From GCA-2862585 sp963991165 (lineage in GTDB: Bacteria > Bacteroidota > Bacteroidia > Flavobacteriales > UBA7312), in assembly GCA_963991165.1 (NCBI GenBank), contig CAXDOW010000009.1, positions 1-33,362 of the forward strand: a DNA stretch of 33,362 nucleotides, written 5' to 3'. The position numbers and the translations under genes were made by a program. The notes beneath the pieces are model-generated. The model was not told where the DNA came from. It did no database searches and saw only the letters and a list, made by a program, of their open reading frames with translations. Below are positions 1 through 6,853 of the stretch, piece by piece (position 1 is the first letter of the stretch; each line of letters begins with the position of its first letter).

Positions 1-1098
1 AGAATAAAAAATACGTATTTTAAAGATTTGGTCGATTTATCAGAAGTAATATCAAACAATTCTAGTTCTCATGACACTTCAAGTTTTATTAATTCTTTAA
101 TTAAAGGAAGTTTAAAATTACCTTCTAAAAACCAATTAGAACGAGAGATTGGCTTTGATTTTAATCGCGAAACAGCTAAAGGCAATAGAATAGAACATAA
201 TAAGCAGGTAATTTCCGATTATGCTCTTTTTAGTAACATTGAATGGACACCTTACTCAAATTTTGTTGTTAGACCAGGCCTTAGATTAGCTTATAACACA
301 AATTATAATGCTCCATTAATTCCTTCTATTCATTTGAGATATAAGTTTCGAAACATCAACTTTAGAACATCATATGCTAAAGGATATAGAGCGCCGAGCT
401 TAAAAGAACAGTTTTTTAATTTTGTCGATATCAATCATAATATCATAGGAAATAAAGAGCTTAATGCAGAAACTTCGAAAAATTTTCAATTGTCGTTAAA
501 TTACGATAAAGTCTTTTCAACTAAACATATGTTTAAATTACAGACTAACATCTTTTTTAACCAGATTACAGAATTAATTACACTAGCTTCAGTCGAAGAT
601 TTAGTTTATAAATACATTAACTTGGGGGAATATAAAACTAAAGGAATCACAGCAACTTGTGCTTTAAAAATAAGCTATTTTGATATTAACTCTTCATTTT
701 CATATTTAGGTAGGTTTAATCAATTTTCCGAAGCCAACCATACAGATCCGTATATTTACACACTCGATTATAGCTCTACCATCAGTCATTTTTTCGCAAA
801 ACAAAATTTCAGACTTTCATTATTTTTTAAACATACAGGTGATTTACCTTCTTATATGCTTGATGAAGATGGGAATATATTAAACAGTTTCATTGAAGGG
901 TATCAAATTTTAGATCTAACATTTTCAAAAAAGTTAATGAAATCCATTAGTTTGATATTTGGCTGTAAAAATATACTTAATGTACAAAAAACAGATGCAA
1001 TAAATATAACGTCAGGGGCTCATCAGACATCTCAAAACAGTATATCTGTTGCTTACGGTAGAACCTTTTTTACCTCTTTAAAATGGAAAATTAAATGA
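1..1098 (+). CDS. TonB-dependent outer-membrane receptor, C-terminal part (5' truncated by window)
   Basis: The frame is open from the first base, so this is the C-terminal portion (about 365 residues visible) of a TonB-dependent receptor whose start lies outside the window. What is visible is beta-barrel: alternating aromatic/polar strands, the receptor motif SYAKGYRAPSLKEQFF followed by NxELNAETSKNFQLSLNY, which is characteristic of the barrel domain of BtuB/HmuR-type receptors, and a C-terminal strand ending FTSLKWKIK. The plug domain is not in view. Its stop codon overlaps the start of the next gene by 4 bases (ATGA), so the two are translationally coupled. Because the partner is an HmuY-like lipoprotein, haem (or a related tetrapyrrole) is the most likely substrate; that is inferred from context and not shown by any residue here. 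Confidence 0.85.
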   Translation, partial: RIKNTYFKDLVDLSEVISNNSSSHDTSSFINSLIKGSLKLPSKNQLEREIGFDFNRETAKGNRIEHNKQVISDYALFSNIEWTPYSNFVVRPGLRLAYNTNYNAPLIPSIHLRYKFRNINFRTSYAKGYRAPSLKEQFFNFVDINHNIIGNKELNAETSKNFQLSLNYDKVFSTKHMFKLQTNIFFNQITELITLASVEDLVYKYINLGEYKTKGITATCALKISYFDINSSFSYLGRFNQFSEANHTDPYIYTLDYSSTISHFFAKQNFRLSLFFKHTGDLPSYMLDEDGNILNSFIEGYQILDLTFSKKLMKSISLIFGCKNILNVQKTDAINITSGAHQTSQNSISVAYGRTFFTSLKWKIK

Positions 1099-2042
1099 AA
1101 CAACTTCCTGTGTTTTTCTGTTTATTAATTATTTGTTCTTGCGATATAGGTGAATTGCCTATTGCAGCACCATTGGTAAATACAGAAACTAATACCATTT
1201 CAATGGGAACAAATTATTTGAATCAAGTATATTATAGTATAGATAAAAATTTAATCGTATCACAAAATCAAAGAACGGAATGGGATATAGTATTCGATTC
1301 TAAACCCGGAACCGATGCCATATATTTAAATTCTTCGAAGTTCACACAAATCTGGAAAGTTCCAAAACATACATTCGACGATTTAATTGATGTAGAACAT
1401 GCCCAGTGGCTATGGGATTTTCCTTGTATTACTAATGTAAATACAGCTGTTGGTGAGGTGATAGACAGAACCATTTACATTTTAGATCTTGGTTTTGATT
1501 TAAATTTAGGACATTCAGGCTACATAAAATTCCAGATAAAAAACTCAACAGAACAAGGATATTTAATCAGATACGCTTCATTGAATAATTCTAAGGACAC
1601 AACCATGTTTATTGAGAAAGATGCTCATTTTAGCAAACTATATTTTTCATTTATTCATAATTCTAGTGTAAGTATTGAACCTAAATCAGTAGAATGGGAC
1701 TTTCTTTTCACAACATACACACATATTTTTCCAGACCAATCACCATATCTGGTTTCAGGTGTGTTGATTAATACAGAAACTATAAGTGTCGCTTATGATA
1801 CATTAACTTCATTTTCTGATATAAATATCAATAACATTCCTAATTATTATTTTGATGATTGCGATGATGTTATCGGTTATGATTGGAAGACCTACAGCCT
1901 TAGCACAAATGAATATTCAATCAATAGTTCTAAAAGTTATATCATAAGACGTTATAAAGATTTTTTTAAATTAAGATTTATTGATTTTTACAATGACTCG
2001 GGAGATAAGGGTTATCCAAAATTCGAATTTCAAAAATTGTAA
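1095..2042 (+). CDS. HmuY-family haem-binding lipoprotein
   Basis: A 315-residue exported lipoprotein. The N-terminus is a short hydrophobic signal with a lipobox ending ICSC (Cys16 the likely lipidated residue). The body has HmuY-family signatures: a first unit with NQVYYSIDKN and TEWDIVFD (about residues 42-68), a second WDFLF unit (about 201-205), and a C-terminal block FKLRFIDFYN...GDKGYPKFEF that I recognise as the end of HmuY proteins. HmuY lipoproteins of Bacteroidota bind haem at the cell surface and pass it to the TonB receptor HmuR; the receptor gene lies immediately upstream with a 4-base overlap. At 315 residues it is longer than the Porphyromonas HmuY (about 216), as many flavobacterial members are. 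The axial haem ligands cannot be assigned from sequence alone. Confidence 0.8.
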   Translation: MKQLPVFFCLLIICSCDIGELPIAAPLVNTETNTISMGTNYLNQVYYSIDKNLIVSQNQRTEWDIVFDSKPGTDAIYLNSSKFTQIWKVPKHTFDDLIDVEHAQWLWDFPCITNVNTAVGEVIDRTIYILDLGFDLNLGHSGYIKFQIKNSTEQGYLIRYASLNNSKDTTMFIEKDAHFSKLYFSFIHNSSVSIEPKSVEWDFLFTTYTHIFPDQSPYLVSGVLINTETISVAYDTLTSFSDININNIPNYYFDDCDDVIGYDWKTYSLSTNEYSINSSKSYIIRRYKDFFKLRFIDFYNDSGDKGYPKFEFQKL

Positions 2043-2375
2043 CTCATGAATTCTAAAAATAAAAACAAAGTTCTATCAAGTCATAATCTTTATTTTATGC
2101 GAATGAATTTTTGTTTTTATAACTTCCCCTGCCAGAAATGTTGTCGACATGATGATTTTGAACCCCTAATGTGTTGACTACATTTGACGAAGCTAATATT
2201 ATTTTGCGCCTTTAACAGAATGTAAATTAAGATCTGTTGTCTATAGAAATTCTGTCGACAGCACTGTTTATCTCACAAAAGAAAAATATGTAAGAGTAGA
2301 ACTAATAAAGCGAGTCAAAAAAAGGAGTTCTCATTGTCATTGTGCCTATTAAGTTTAGTATTGTTTTTTTGCGGG
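2043..2375. other. Gene-poor AT-rich stretch, no intact gene seen
   Basis: No reading frame of credible length or family resemblance is visible on either strand. There are two copies of the 8-base palindrome TGTCGACA (2142-2149 and 2253-2260, the second inside the 10-base palindrome CTGTCGACAG) and a weak AT-only inverted repeat just after the HmuY-like gene (about 2059-2070 with 2109-2120). Together with the acetyltransferase relic that follows, the region reads as decaying DNA and not as a regulated spacer. Confidence 0.5.
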
Positions 2376-2477
2376 TCACTGGGGTTTAAAAAAGCAGCTC
2401 ATTTTAAAGAAGTTGGCTTTAAGTTTGGTAGACGGATTCTATTGGTAATATTTTATACAAAAAGGTTTCACTGTTAA
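2376..2477 (+). pseudogene. Relic of a phosphinothricin-type GNAT acetyltransferase (C-terminus only)
   Basis: In one frame this stretch reads SLGFKKAAHFKEVGFKFGRR and then runs to a stop at 2475-2477. The run SLGF..A.HFKEVG.KFGR is the very conserved C-terminal signature of the Pat/phosphinothricin N-acetyltransferase branch of the GNAT superfamily, normally continuing as W-x-D-V-x-Y-W. Here the tryptophan is Arg and the continuation is degraded (ILLVIFYTKRF). No start codon, acetyl-CoA-binding P-loop or N-terminal half can be found upstream in any frame, so this is a remnant about 33 codons long and not a functional gene. Confidence 0.65.
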
Positions 2478-2534
2478 TAGCGAGTAAATACAAACATTAT
2501 TCAACTAAACGGATAGAAAAAAGGATTATTGGGA

Positions 2535-3788
2535 TTATATCTTAACCTCTAGGGCCTCCTCTATACGAGTAGAATAGCATGGGGAGAGTTGCTCTCTTTT
2601 CATGCGCCATCTACCTTGATTGCCCTGTATGGCTAGCCGTACTTTATCTCGTCCCATTTTATCATTAATGTTATCCAAGGTGGTCATAACCGATTGCTGT
2701 TTCTGTCGATTAATATGGTCAAATAAACTCAGTTGTTGTTCTTTTTGCGGAACTATATCACTAACAATAACGCCTCCCTTCTTGTAGCGGTAGTTAGGGC
2801 GATAGATTTTTTCTATTCCTTGCAGAGCCAAGCGGCACAGCTCCATAGTGTCGTTAGTTGGTGTGTCGAGCGTAAAGGAGGTAATACCTCTGTATTGCTT
2901 GTCGCTTGGTTTGAATGGGTTGGTATGTATAAATACACTGATGCGTGTTGCACAACTTTTTTGCTTTCGTAGCTTGTAGGCACAATTACTGGTGTAATTA
3001 CTAACGGCTTCTTTTAATTCCTCTAGACTGGTTATGGCCTTGCTGAAGGAGCGAGAGGTACAAATATTCTTTTTTCTGCTAGCATTTTGTTCTAGGGGGA
3101 AACAAGGTGTTCCTCTTAGCTCTTTGACCATTCTCAACCCCACCACAGATAAGCGTCTTTTTATCCAACTATCGTCGGCACAACAAAGGTCATAGGCACT
3201 TAGTATGCCAACGCTTTTTAGCATTCTAGCATGGCGCCGACCTACACCCCATAGTTCTTCTACGGGCAACCACTTTAGGGCGCGTTGAATAAGCTTAGGG
3301 CTTTGCAATACGAACACACCCGAAGAGGTATGTTTTTTGGCAATAAGACCGGCCACTTTACATAGCGTTTTGGTAGGGGCAATGCCAATGGAAATGGGAA
3401 TACCAGTGTATTGTTTCACCTTTTGTTTTAGGGCCATGCCTTTTTCTAGGGGGGTCCCTTCACTTGAAAAATCCATAAAGGCCTCATCAATAGAATACAC
3501 CTCCATGGCTTTTACCTCTTGTTGGATGGTGCTCATGACGCGTTTGGACAAATCGCCATACAAGGTGAAGTTGGAAGAGAACAGCTGTATGTTATGTTGT
3601 TCAATGAGTGTTTTAACCTGAAAGACAGGAACGCCCATTTTTATGCCAAGAGCTTTTGCTTCGTTGCTACGAGCGATGACACAACCATCATTATTGGACA
3701 GTACCAAAATAGGTTTTCCTTCTAATTGCGGCTGAAAAACACGCTCGCACGAAGCGTAAAAGTTATTACAGTCAGCGAGTGCTAGCAT
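2535..3788 (-). CDS. umuC: UmuC-type Y-family DNA polymerase (Pol V catalytic subunit)
   Basis: A full-length 417-residue Y-family translesion polymerase. Metal-binding acidic residues are present: Asp6 in ALADCNNFYASCERVF and Asp101-Glu102 in VYSIDEAFMDF. The palm/fingers region contains SNNDGCVIARSNEAK, followed by a helix-hairpin-helix thumb (WGVGRRHARMLKSVGI, about 180-195) and the little-finger domain with a UmuC-like C-terminal extension. A canonical beta-clamp-binding pentapeptide QLSLF is at 352-356. The protein inserts nucleotides opposite lesions during the SOS response, normally with two UmuD' subunits. It starts inside the 3' end of umuD (17-base overlap), so the two form one transcript with coupled translation. 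The ATG start is supported by the immediate placement of the first catalytic Asp. Confidence 0.95.
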   Translation of the reverse strand: MLALADCNNFYASCERVFQPQLEGKPILVLSNNDGCVIARSNEAKALGIKMGVPVFQVKTLIEQHNIQLFSSNFTLYGDLSKRVMSTIQQEVKAMEVYSIDEAFMDFSSEGTPLEKGMALKQKVKQYTGIPISIGIAPTKTLCKVAGLIAKKHTSSGVFVLQSPKLIQRALKWLPVEELWGVGRRHARMLKSVGILSAYDLCCADDSWIKRRLSVVGLRMVKELRGTPCFPLEQNASRKKNICTSRSFSKAITSLEELKEAVSNYTSNCAYKLRKQKSCATRISVFIHTNPFKPSDKQYRGITSFTLDTPTNDTMELCRLALQGIEKIYRPNYRYKKGGVIVSDIVPQKEQQLSLFDHINRQKQQSVMTTLDNINDKMGRDKVRLAIQGNQGRWRMKREQLSPCYSTRIEEALEVKI

Positions 3789-4236
3789 TGGCTTTATGTA
3801 TAATAAACGTTACTACACCCCATACCTGAAAATTCATTTCTTCTGTGATTTTTATGGGGCGATAATTGTCATTAGCTGGCATAAGGTACAGCTCGTTTTC
3901 GTTTTTCTTGATGCGCTTTACCGTAAATTCGCCATTCACTACAGCCAGTACAATATCATTGTTTTTGGGTGTTAGGGCTCTATCCACCACCATAACATCC
4001 GAACTATGAATACCAGCATCAATCATAGAGTCGCCAATAGCTCGCACACAAAAAGTGGCCGAAGGATGTTGAACTAAATAGTCGTGGAGGTTCAAATCCA
4101 TATCCAAATAGTCGTCGGCGGGAGAAGGAAAACCTGCCGGAACAGTATCGCCATACAACGGAATACTGTTCAAATCGATGTCTTCAATAGCATAAAATTG
4201 AAGCTTTTTGTTGGTATTTAAATACTTAAACTTCAC
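3772..4236 (-). CDS. umuD: UmuD-type S24 self-cleaving protease subunit
   Basis: A 154-residue LexA/UmuD-family protein. The catalytic dyad is visible: Ser70 in RAIGDSMIDAGI and Lys107 in GEFTVKRI. The expected RecA-stimulated cleavage site is the Ala34-Gly35 bond in TVPAGFPSP, at the position of Cys24-Gly25 in the E. coli protein. There is no DNA-binding domain, so this is UmuD and not LexA. After autocleavage UmuD' joins UmuC to make Pol V. It is the first gene of the umuDC unit on the minus strand and is divergent from proteorhodopsin, with a 187-base shared intergenic region. I could not point to a convincing SOS box upstream; LexA sites in this phylum are not well enough known to me to call one. 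Confidence 0.93.
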   Translation of the reverse strand: MKFKYLNTNKKLQFYAIEDIDLNSIPLYGDTVPAGFPSPADDYLDMDLNLHDYLVQHPSATFCVRAIGDSMIDAGIHSSDVMVVDRALTPKNNDIVLAVVNGEFTVKRIKKNENELYLMPANDNYRPIKITEEMNFQVWGVVTFIIHKANASTR

Positions 4237-4361
4237 TTGTTAGGGTTGTTAAAAGGATAAAGTTAGCTCAAAAAAGAACAAAAATGACTGAAAATTAAAA
4301 TTTTTAATAGCGGCATTCACTAGATAACACATAGAAAAAAAGAGCTGTGTATAAAAAAAAA

Positions 4362-4394
4362 TTACAAAAGTTATACAAAAAATATATATGTTTG
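4362..4394 (+). promoter_or_regulatory. Putative Bacteroidota promoter of proteorhodopsin
   Basis: TATGTTTG at 4387-4394 fits the Bacteroidota -7 consensus TAnnTTTG exactly and lies 29 bases upstream of the proteorhodopsin ATG. The -33 position holds TTAC instead of the preferred TTG, so the upstream half is weak. The leader would be about 25 bases long. Confidence 0.5.
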
Positions 4395-4423
4395 TAGTAT
4401 TAACTAATTTAAATTAACAAGTT

Positions 4424-5152
4424 ATGCTATTAGAAATTCAAACAATGAGCCCAACAGATTATGTTGGCTTTACGTTTTTTATCGGCTACATGGCCATGTT
4501 TGCCGCATCAGTATTCTTCTTTGTAGAAAGAGGAAGTGTTAATGATAAGTGGAAGCTATCATTACTTATTTCGGGTTTAATTACGGGTATTGCCGCCGTG
4601 CACTACTTCTACATGCGTGATTATTACCTAGCAACGGGAGACAATCCCACGTTTTTTAGATACGTAGACTGGACCTTGACCGTCCCATTAATGTGTGTAG
4701 AGTTTTATCTACTTACTAAAGCGGCTGGCGCAACAAAAAGTCTATTGTGGAAACTAATCATTGCTTCTGTATGGATGTTAGTCGCTGGTTACATCGGTGA
4801 GTCATTCAACCCAGAAGGTGGTGATACGGCACATTCAGTAACATGGGGTGTATTGTCAACTATTGGTTACATCTACATTCTTTACACTGCTTGGTTTGGT
4901 GAAGTCGCACAATTGGCTGAGAAGAGTGAATCTGAAGTAGTCAAGAAAGGTGTTCGTACACTAGCTTGGTTTGTATTAGTAGGATGGGCTATCTATCCAA
5001 TCGGATATATGTGTATGGACGGCGGATGGTTAAACACAGCATTGGGCTGGGGATCACAAAACGTTGATCTATGGTACAACATTGCTGATGCTATCAACAA
5101 AATTGGTTTTGGTTTAGTGGTCTATAATATAGCTGTTACTGAATCAAAATAA
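4424..5152 (+). CDS. Proteorhodopsin, light-driven proton pump (green-tuned type)
   Basis: A 242-residue seven-helix microbial rhodopsin of the proteorhodopsin clade. Functional residues, with standard proteorhodopsin numbering in brackets: His60 (H75), Arg79 (R94), Asp82 (D97, proton acceptor), Thr86 (T101), Met90 (position 105, spectral tuning), Glu93 (E108, proton donor) and retinal Schiff-base Lys226 (K231) in DAINKIGFGL. The DTE triad marks a proton pump, not the NDQ sodium or NTQ chloride pump. Met at the tuning position predicts green absorption, as in many flavobacterial homologues; blue types carry Gln. The first ATG gives a normal N-terminus; a second ATG seven codons in is possible. 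The gene is followed by a strong hairpin terminator and then the retinal synthase gene. It should act in the inner membrane, building proton-motive force in light. Confidence 0.97.
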   Translation: MLLEIQTMSPTDYVGFTFFIGYMAMFAASVFFFVERGSVNDKWKLSLLISGLITGIAAVHYFYMRDYYLATGDNPTFFRYVDWTLTVPLMCVEFYLLTKAAGATKSLLWKLIIASVWMLVAGYIGESFNPEGGDTAHSVTWGVLSTIGYIYILYTAWFGEVAQLAEKSESEVVKKGVRTLAWFVLVGWAIYPIGYMCMDGGWLNTALGWGSQNVDLWYNIADAINKIGFGLVVYNIAVTESK

Positions 5153-5174
5153 ACAAACTGTTTTTTGGTTAACT

Positions 5175-5214
5175 AAAGCAGACTGGATGGCCACATTCAG
5201 TCTGCTTTTTTTTT
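5175..5214 (+). terminator. Rho-independent terminator between proteorhodopsin and blh
   Basis: An 11-bp perfect stem, AAAGCAGACTG (5175-5185) with CAGTCTGCTTT (5198-5208), a 12-base loop, and a run of Ts to 5214. It ends only 6 bases before the blh start codon, so most transcripts of the rhodopsin gene should stop here. Confidence 0.85.
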
Positions 5215-5220
5215 AATTAG

Positions 5221-6120
5221 ATGAATCGATTTACATTCATATTTCTTGTTTGCATTTATGCTCTTTTTCTGATCTATCAGGCATTTGTTGAAATATCAAT
5301 CGAGTATCAGCTAGTAGCGGCATCTATTCTTATTTTGTTATTTGGTATTCCGCATGGTGCCATAGACCATATTTTGTTTTTTCGAAAAAGAACGATGTCA
5401 CAACTACAATTTTATTCCATTTACTTGGGACTCATTGTGTGTTTTGTTGTCTTATGGCTTTGGCAGCCCTTATTGAGTTTTGTTTTGTTTTTATTGTTGT
5501 CGGCCTACCATTTTGGAGAATCGCAATTGGTAGATATTAGACTATTAAGAGGTCGTTTTAAACCCCTTATTTATTTTAATTGGGGCTTGGCTTTGCTGGC
5601 GACTTTGGTGTACTACAATAGCAGTGAGTTGATTGAGATAACAGCTTTTTTTCAAGATACGGAGGACTTTGCATCAGTGTATAACGAAGGTGTATTGATT
5701 TACTTTTTTCTTTTTGCTAATGCAGTCAATTTGGGTACCTTAATTTATCTTTACATCAAGGATAAAATAGCCCTTCGACGCTTTTCTTCAGAGCTTTTTT
5801 TGATTGTTCTTATTCACTTGACCTTTTTCTTGTTTCCTTTTATTATTGGTTTTTCCTTATATTTTGTGGTGCTTCATTCCATGCTGGTTATGCATCAAGA
5901 ATATCTATTTTTTAAAGCAGAAAACAAGACCTTTTCGGTGTTTCAATTTATCAAGTTGTTGTTGCCCTATTCTCTTTTGAGTATTGTTTCTACGACTTTA
6001 CTTTTGCTGATGTCATATTGGGGCTACATCAAGCTGTCTGTTCCCTTTTTGGCCATCATCATCATTTCGGTCATTACCTTACCTCATGCTATTGTAATGA
6101 CTATTTTTTACAATAAATAA
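5221..6120 (+). CDS. blh: Brp/Blh-family beta-carotene 15,15'-dioxygenase
   Basis: A 299-residue integral membrane protein with about eight to nine hydrophobic segments. Blh-family His motifs are visible: FGIPHGAIDH (His45, His50), AYHFGE (His97), VVLHSMLVMHQEY (His219, His225) and TLPHAIV (His289). Members cleave beta-carotene to two all-trans retinals, supplying the chromophore for the adjacent proteorhodopsin. The start ATG follows the rhodopsin terminator by 6 bases, leaving almost no room for a separate promoter or leader, so expression depends on read-through or on initiation inside the terminator region. No carotenoid genes (crtEBIY) are in the window; beta-carotene must be made elsewhere. 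The 3' end meets the minus-strand thioredoxin gene tail to tail with a 3-base gap. Confidence 0.92.
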   Translation: MNRFTFIFLVCIYALFLIYQAFVEISIEYQLVAASILILLFGIPHGAIDHILFFRKRTMSQLQFYSIYLGLIVCFVVLWLWQPLLSFVLFLLLSAYHFGESQLVDIRLLRGRFKPLIYFNWGLALLATLVYYNSSELIEITAFFQDTEDFASVYNEGVLIYFFLFANAVNLGTLIYLYIKDKIALRRFSSELFLIVLIHLTFFLFPFIIGFSLYFVVLHSMLVMHQEYLFFKAENKTFSVFQFIKLLLPYSLLSIVSTTLLLLMSYWGYIKLSVPFLAIIIISVITLPHAIVMTIFYNK

Positions 6121-6123
6121 GGA

Positions 6124-6372
6124 CTATGAATCAAGGTGTCGACTTAAGACTTTTTCTAGTTTTCGATCACTAGTACCGCCCCAGTGTTCCACCACTTGAC
6201 CTTCGTTGTATAGATAGAAATACGGAAAGTAAGGCGGTCTTATTTCTTCGGGCATATCTTCTTGCATAATGTATCGAAAGCCCAAGGAACGTTTTTCGGC
6301 TTCTGCTTTAACAATTGGTTCAAAGGTTTTACAAGGGCCACAACCAAGTTTTTTTATCATTACAATTTCCAT
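6124..6372 (-). CDS. Small thioredoxin-fold protein with CGPC active site
   Basis: An 82-residue protein with the thioredoxin redox motif Cys11-Gly-Pro-Cys14 in KKLGCGPCKTFEPIV, and a cis-Pro-like segment PPYFPYFYLY before the C-terminal strand and helix. It is shorter than a classical thioredoxin (about 105) because the N-terminal beta-alpha unit is missing; there is no signal peptide, so it should be cytoplasmic. It lies 49 bases downstream of the Fur-family gene in the same direction and is probably cotranscribed. It may reduce disulfides or regenerate a peroxiredoxin; the partner is unknown. Confidence 0.75.
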   Translation of the reverse strand: MEIVMIKKLGCGPCKTFEPIVKAEAEKRSLGFRYIMQEDMPEEIRPPYFPYFYLYNEGQVVEHWGGTSDRKLEKVLSRHLDS

Positions 6373-6421
6373 AGGTTCGTTATTTTTTTAAAAGAACAAA
6401 GATACGAAATACGAAAAGAAG

Positions 6422-6802
6422 TTATTGGCAATTTCGACAGATTCCAAACACATTTAGCTCTGTGCGAGATACTTTAAAACCCTTTAAATCAACAGGCATT
6501 ATATTTGAATCTATACACAAGGTATCGTCACAATTTGAGCAGTGAAAGTGTAAGTGTTCGTGTTGGTGGCCTGAAGCGTTGCATGAGTCTAGGCATAAGG
6601 CATATTTTTTTTCATTGACTAATGCTATTTCATGTAAAATACCATTTTCAACAAAGAACTTAAGGGTTCTGTAGAGAGTAATTCGGTCGAACTGTTTGAG
6701 GTCTTTTTCAATCTCCTTTACACTTTTGGCCGGAGTATTCGGACTAAACAAATCTAGTACTCGCTGTCTAAATGGCGTGATTCTAACTTTAGTTGTATTC
6801 AT
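6422..6802 (-). CDS. Fur-superfamily metal-responsive repressor, Zur-like
   Basis: A 126-residue Fur-family regulator. The N-terminal winged helix is residues 8-60 (TPFRQRVLDLF...ITLYRTLKFFVENGILHE). The metal-binding half has a His cluster GHQHEHLHFHC (His79, 81, 83, 85, 87) and two CxxC pairs, Cys88/Cys91 and Cys122/Cys125, which form the structural Zn site in Fur, Zur and PerR proteins. The divergent TonB receptor has a perfect palindrome over its promoter, and a Cys/His-rich lipoprotein follows it, so control of zinc uptake (Zur) is the best guess. Sequence alone does not separate Zur from Fur or PerR. The gene and the receptor share a 51-base divergent spacer, so the repressor may also control itself. 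Confidence 0.85.
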   Translation of the reverse strand: MNTTKVRITPFRQRVLDLFSPNTPAKSVKEIEKDLKQFDRITLYRTLKFFVENGILHEIALVNEKKYALCLDSCNASGHQHEHLHFHCSNCDDTLCIDSNIMPVDLKGFKVSRTELNVFGICRNCQ

Positions 6803-6834
6803 TTTGTAACATTAATAATTTACGTCTATATTTG
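6802..6834 (+). promoter_or_regulatory. Promoter of the TonB receptor/lipoprotein unit
   Basis: The -33 element TTTTG (6802-6806) and -7 element TATATTTG (6827-6834), separated by 20 bases, match the Bacteroidota consensus (TTTG then TAnnTTTG) unusually well. Transcription should start near 6838-6842, inside the palindrome described at 6828-6852. Confidence 0.65.
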
Positions 6835-6852
6835 CAACATTGTTGCAAATAT
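6828..6852. promoter_or_regulatory. Perfect palindromic operator, probable Zur/Fur-family site
   Basis: ATATTTGCAAC (6828-6838), spacer ATT, GTTGCAAATAT (6842-6852): an 11-bp perfect inverted repeat. It overlaps the -7 box and the expected start point of the receptor promoter and ends one base before its ATG, the ideal place for a repressor. The core TGCAAC-n3-GTTGCA has the form I associate with Zur sites of Bacteroidota. It lies 26 bases from the regulator's own start codon. Confidence 0.7.
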
Positions 6853-6853
6853 T

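Noticed and set aside
2142..2261. Two TGTCGACA palindromes as possible regulator sites
   Set aside because: They lie far from any start codon in decaying DNA, and 8-base palindromes are too short to support an operator call.
4237..4423. SOS/LexA box in front of umuDC
   Set aside because: No convincing inverted repeat was seen near the umuD start; expected given the function but not supported here.
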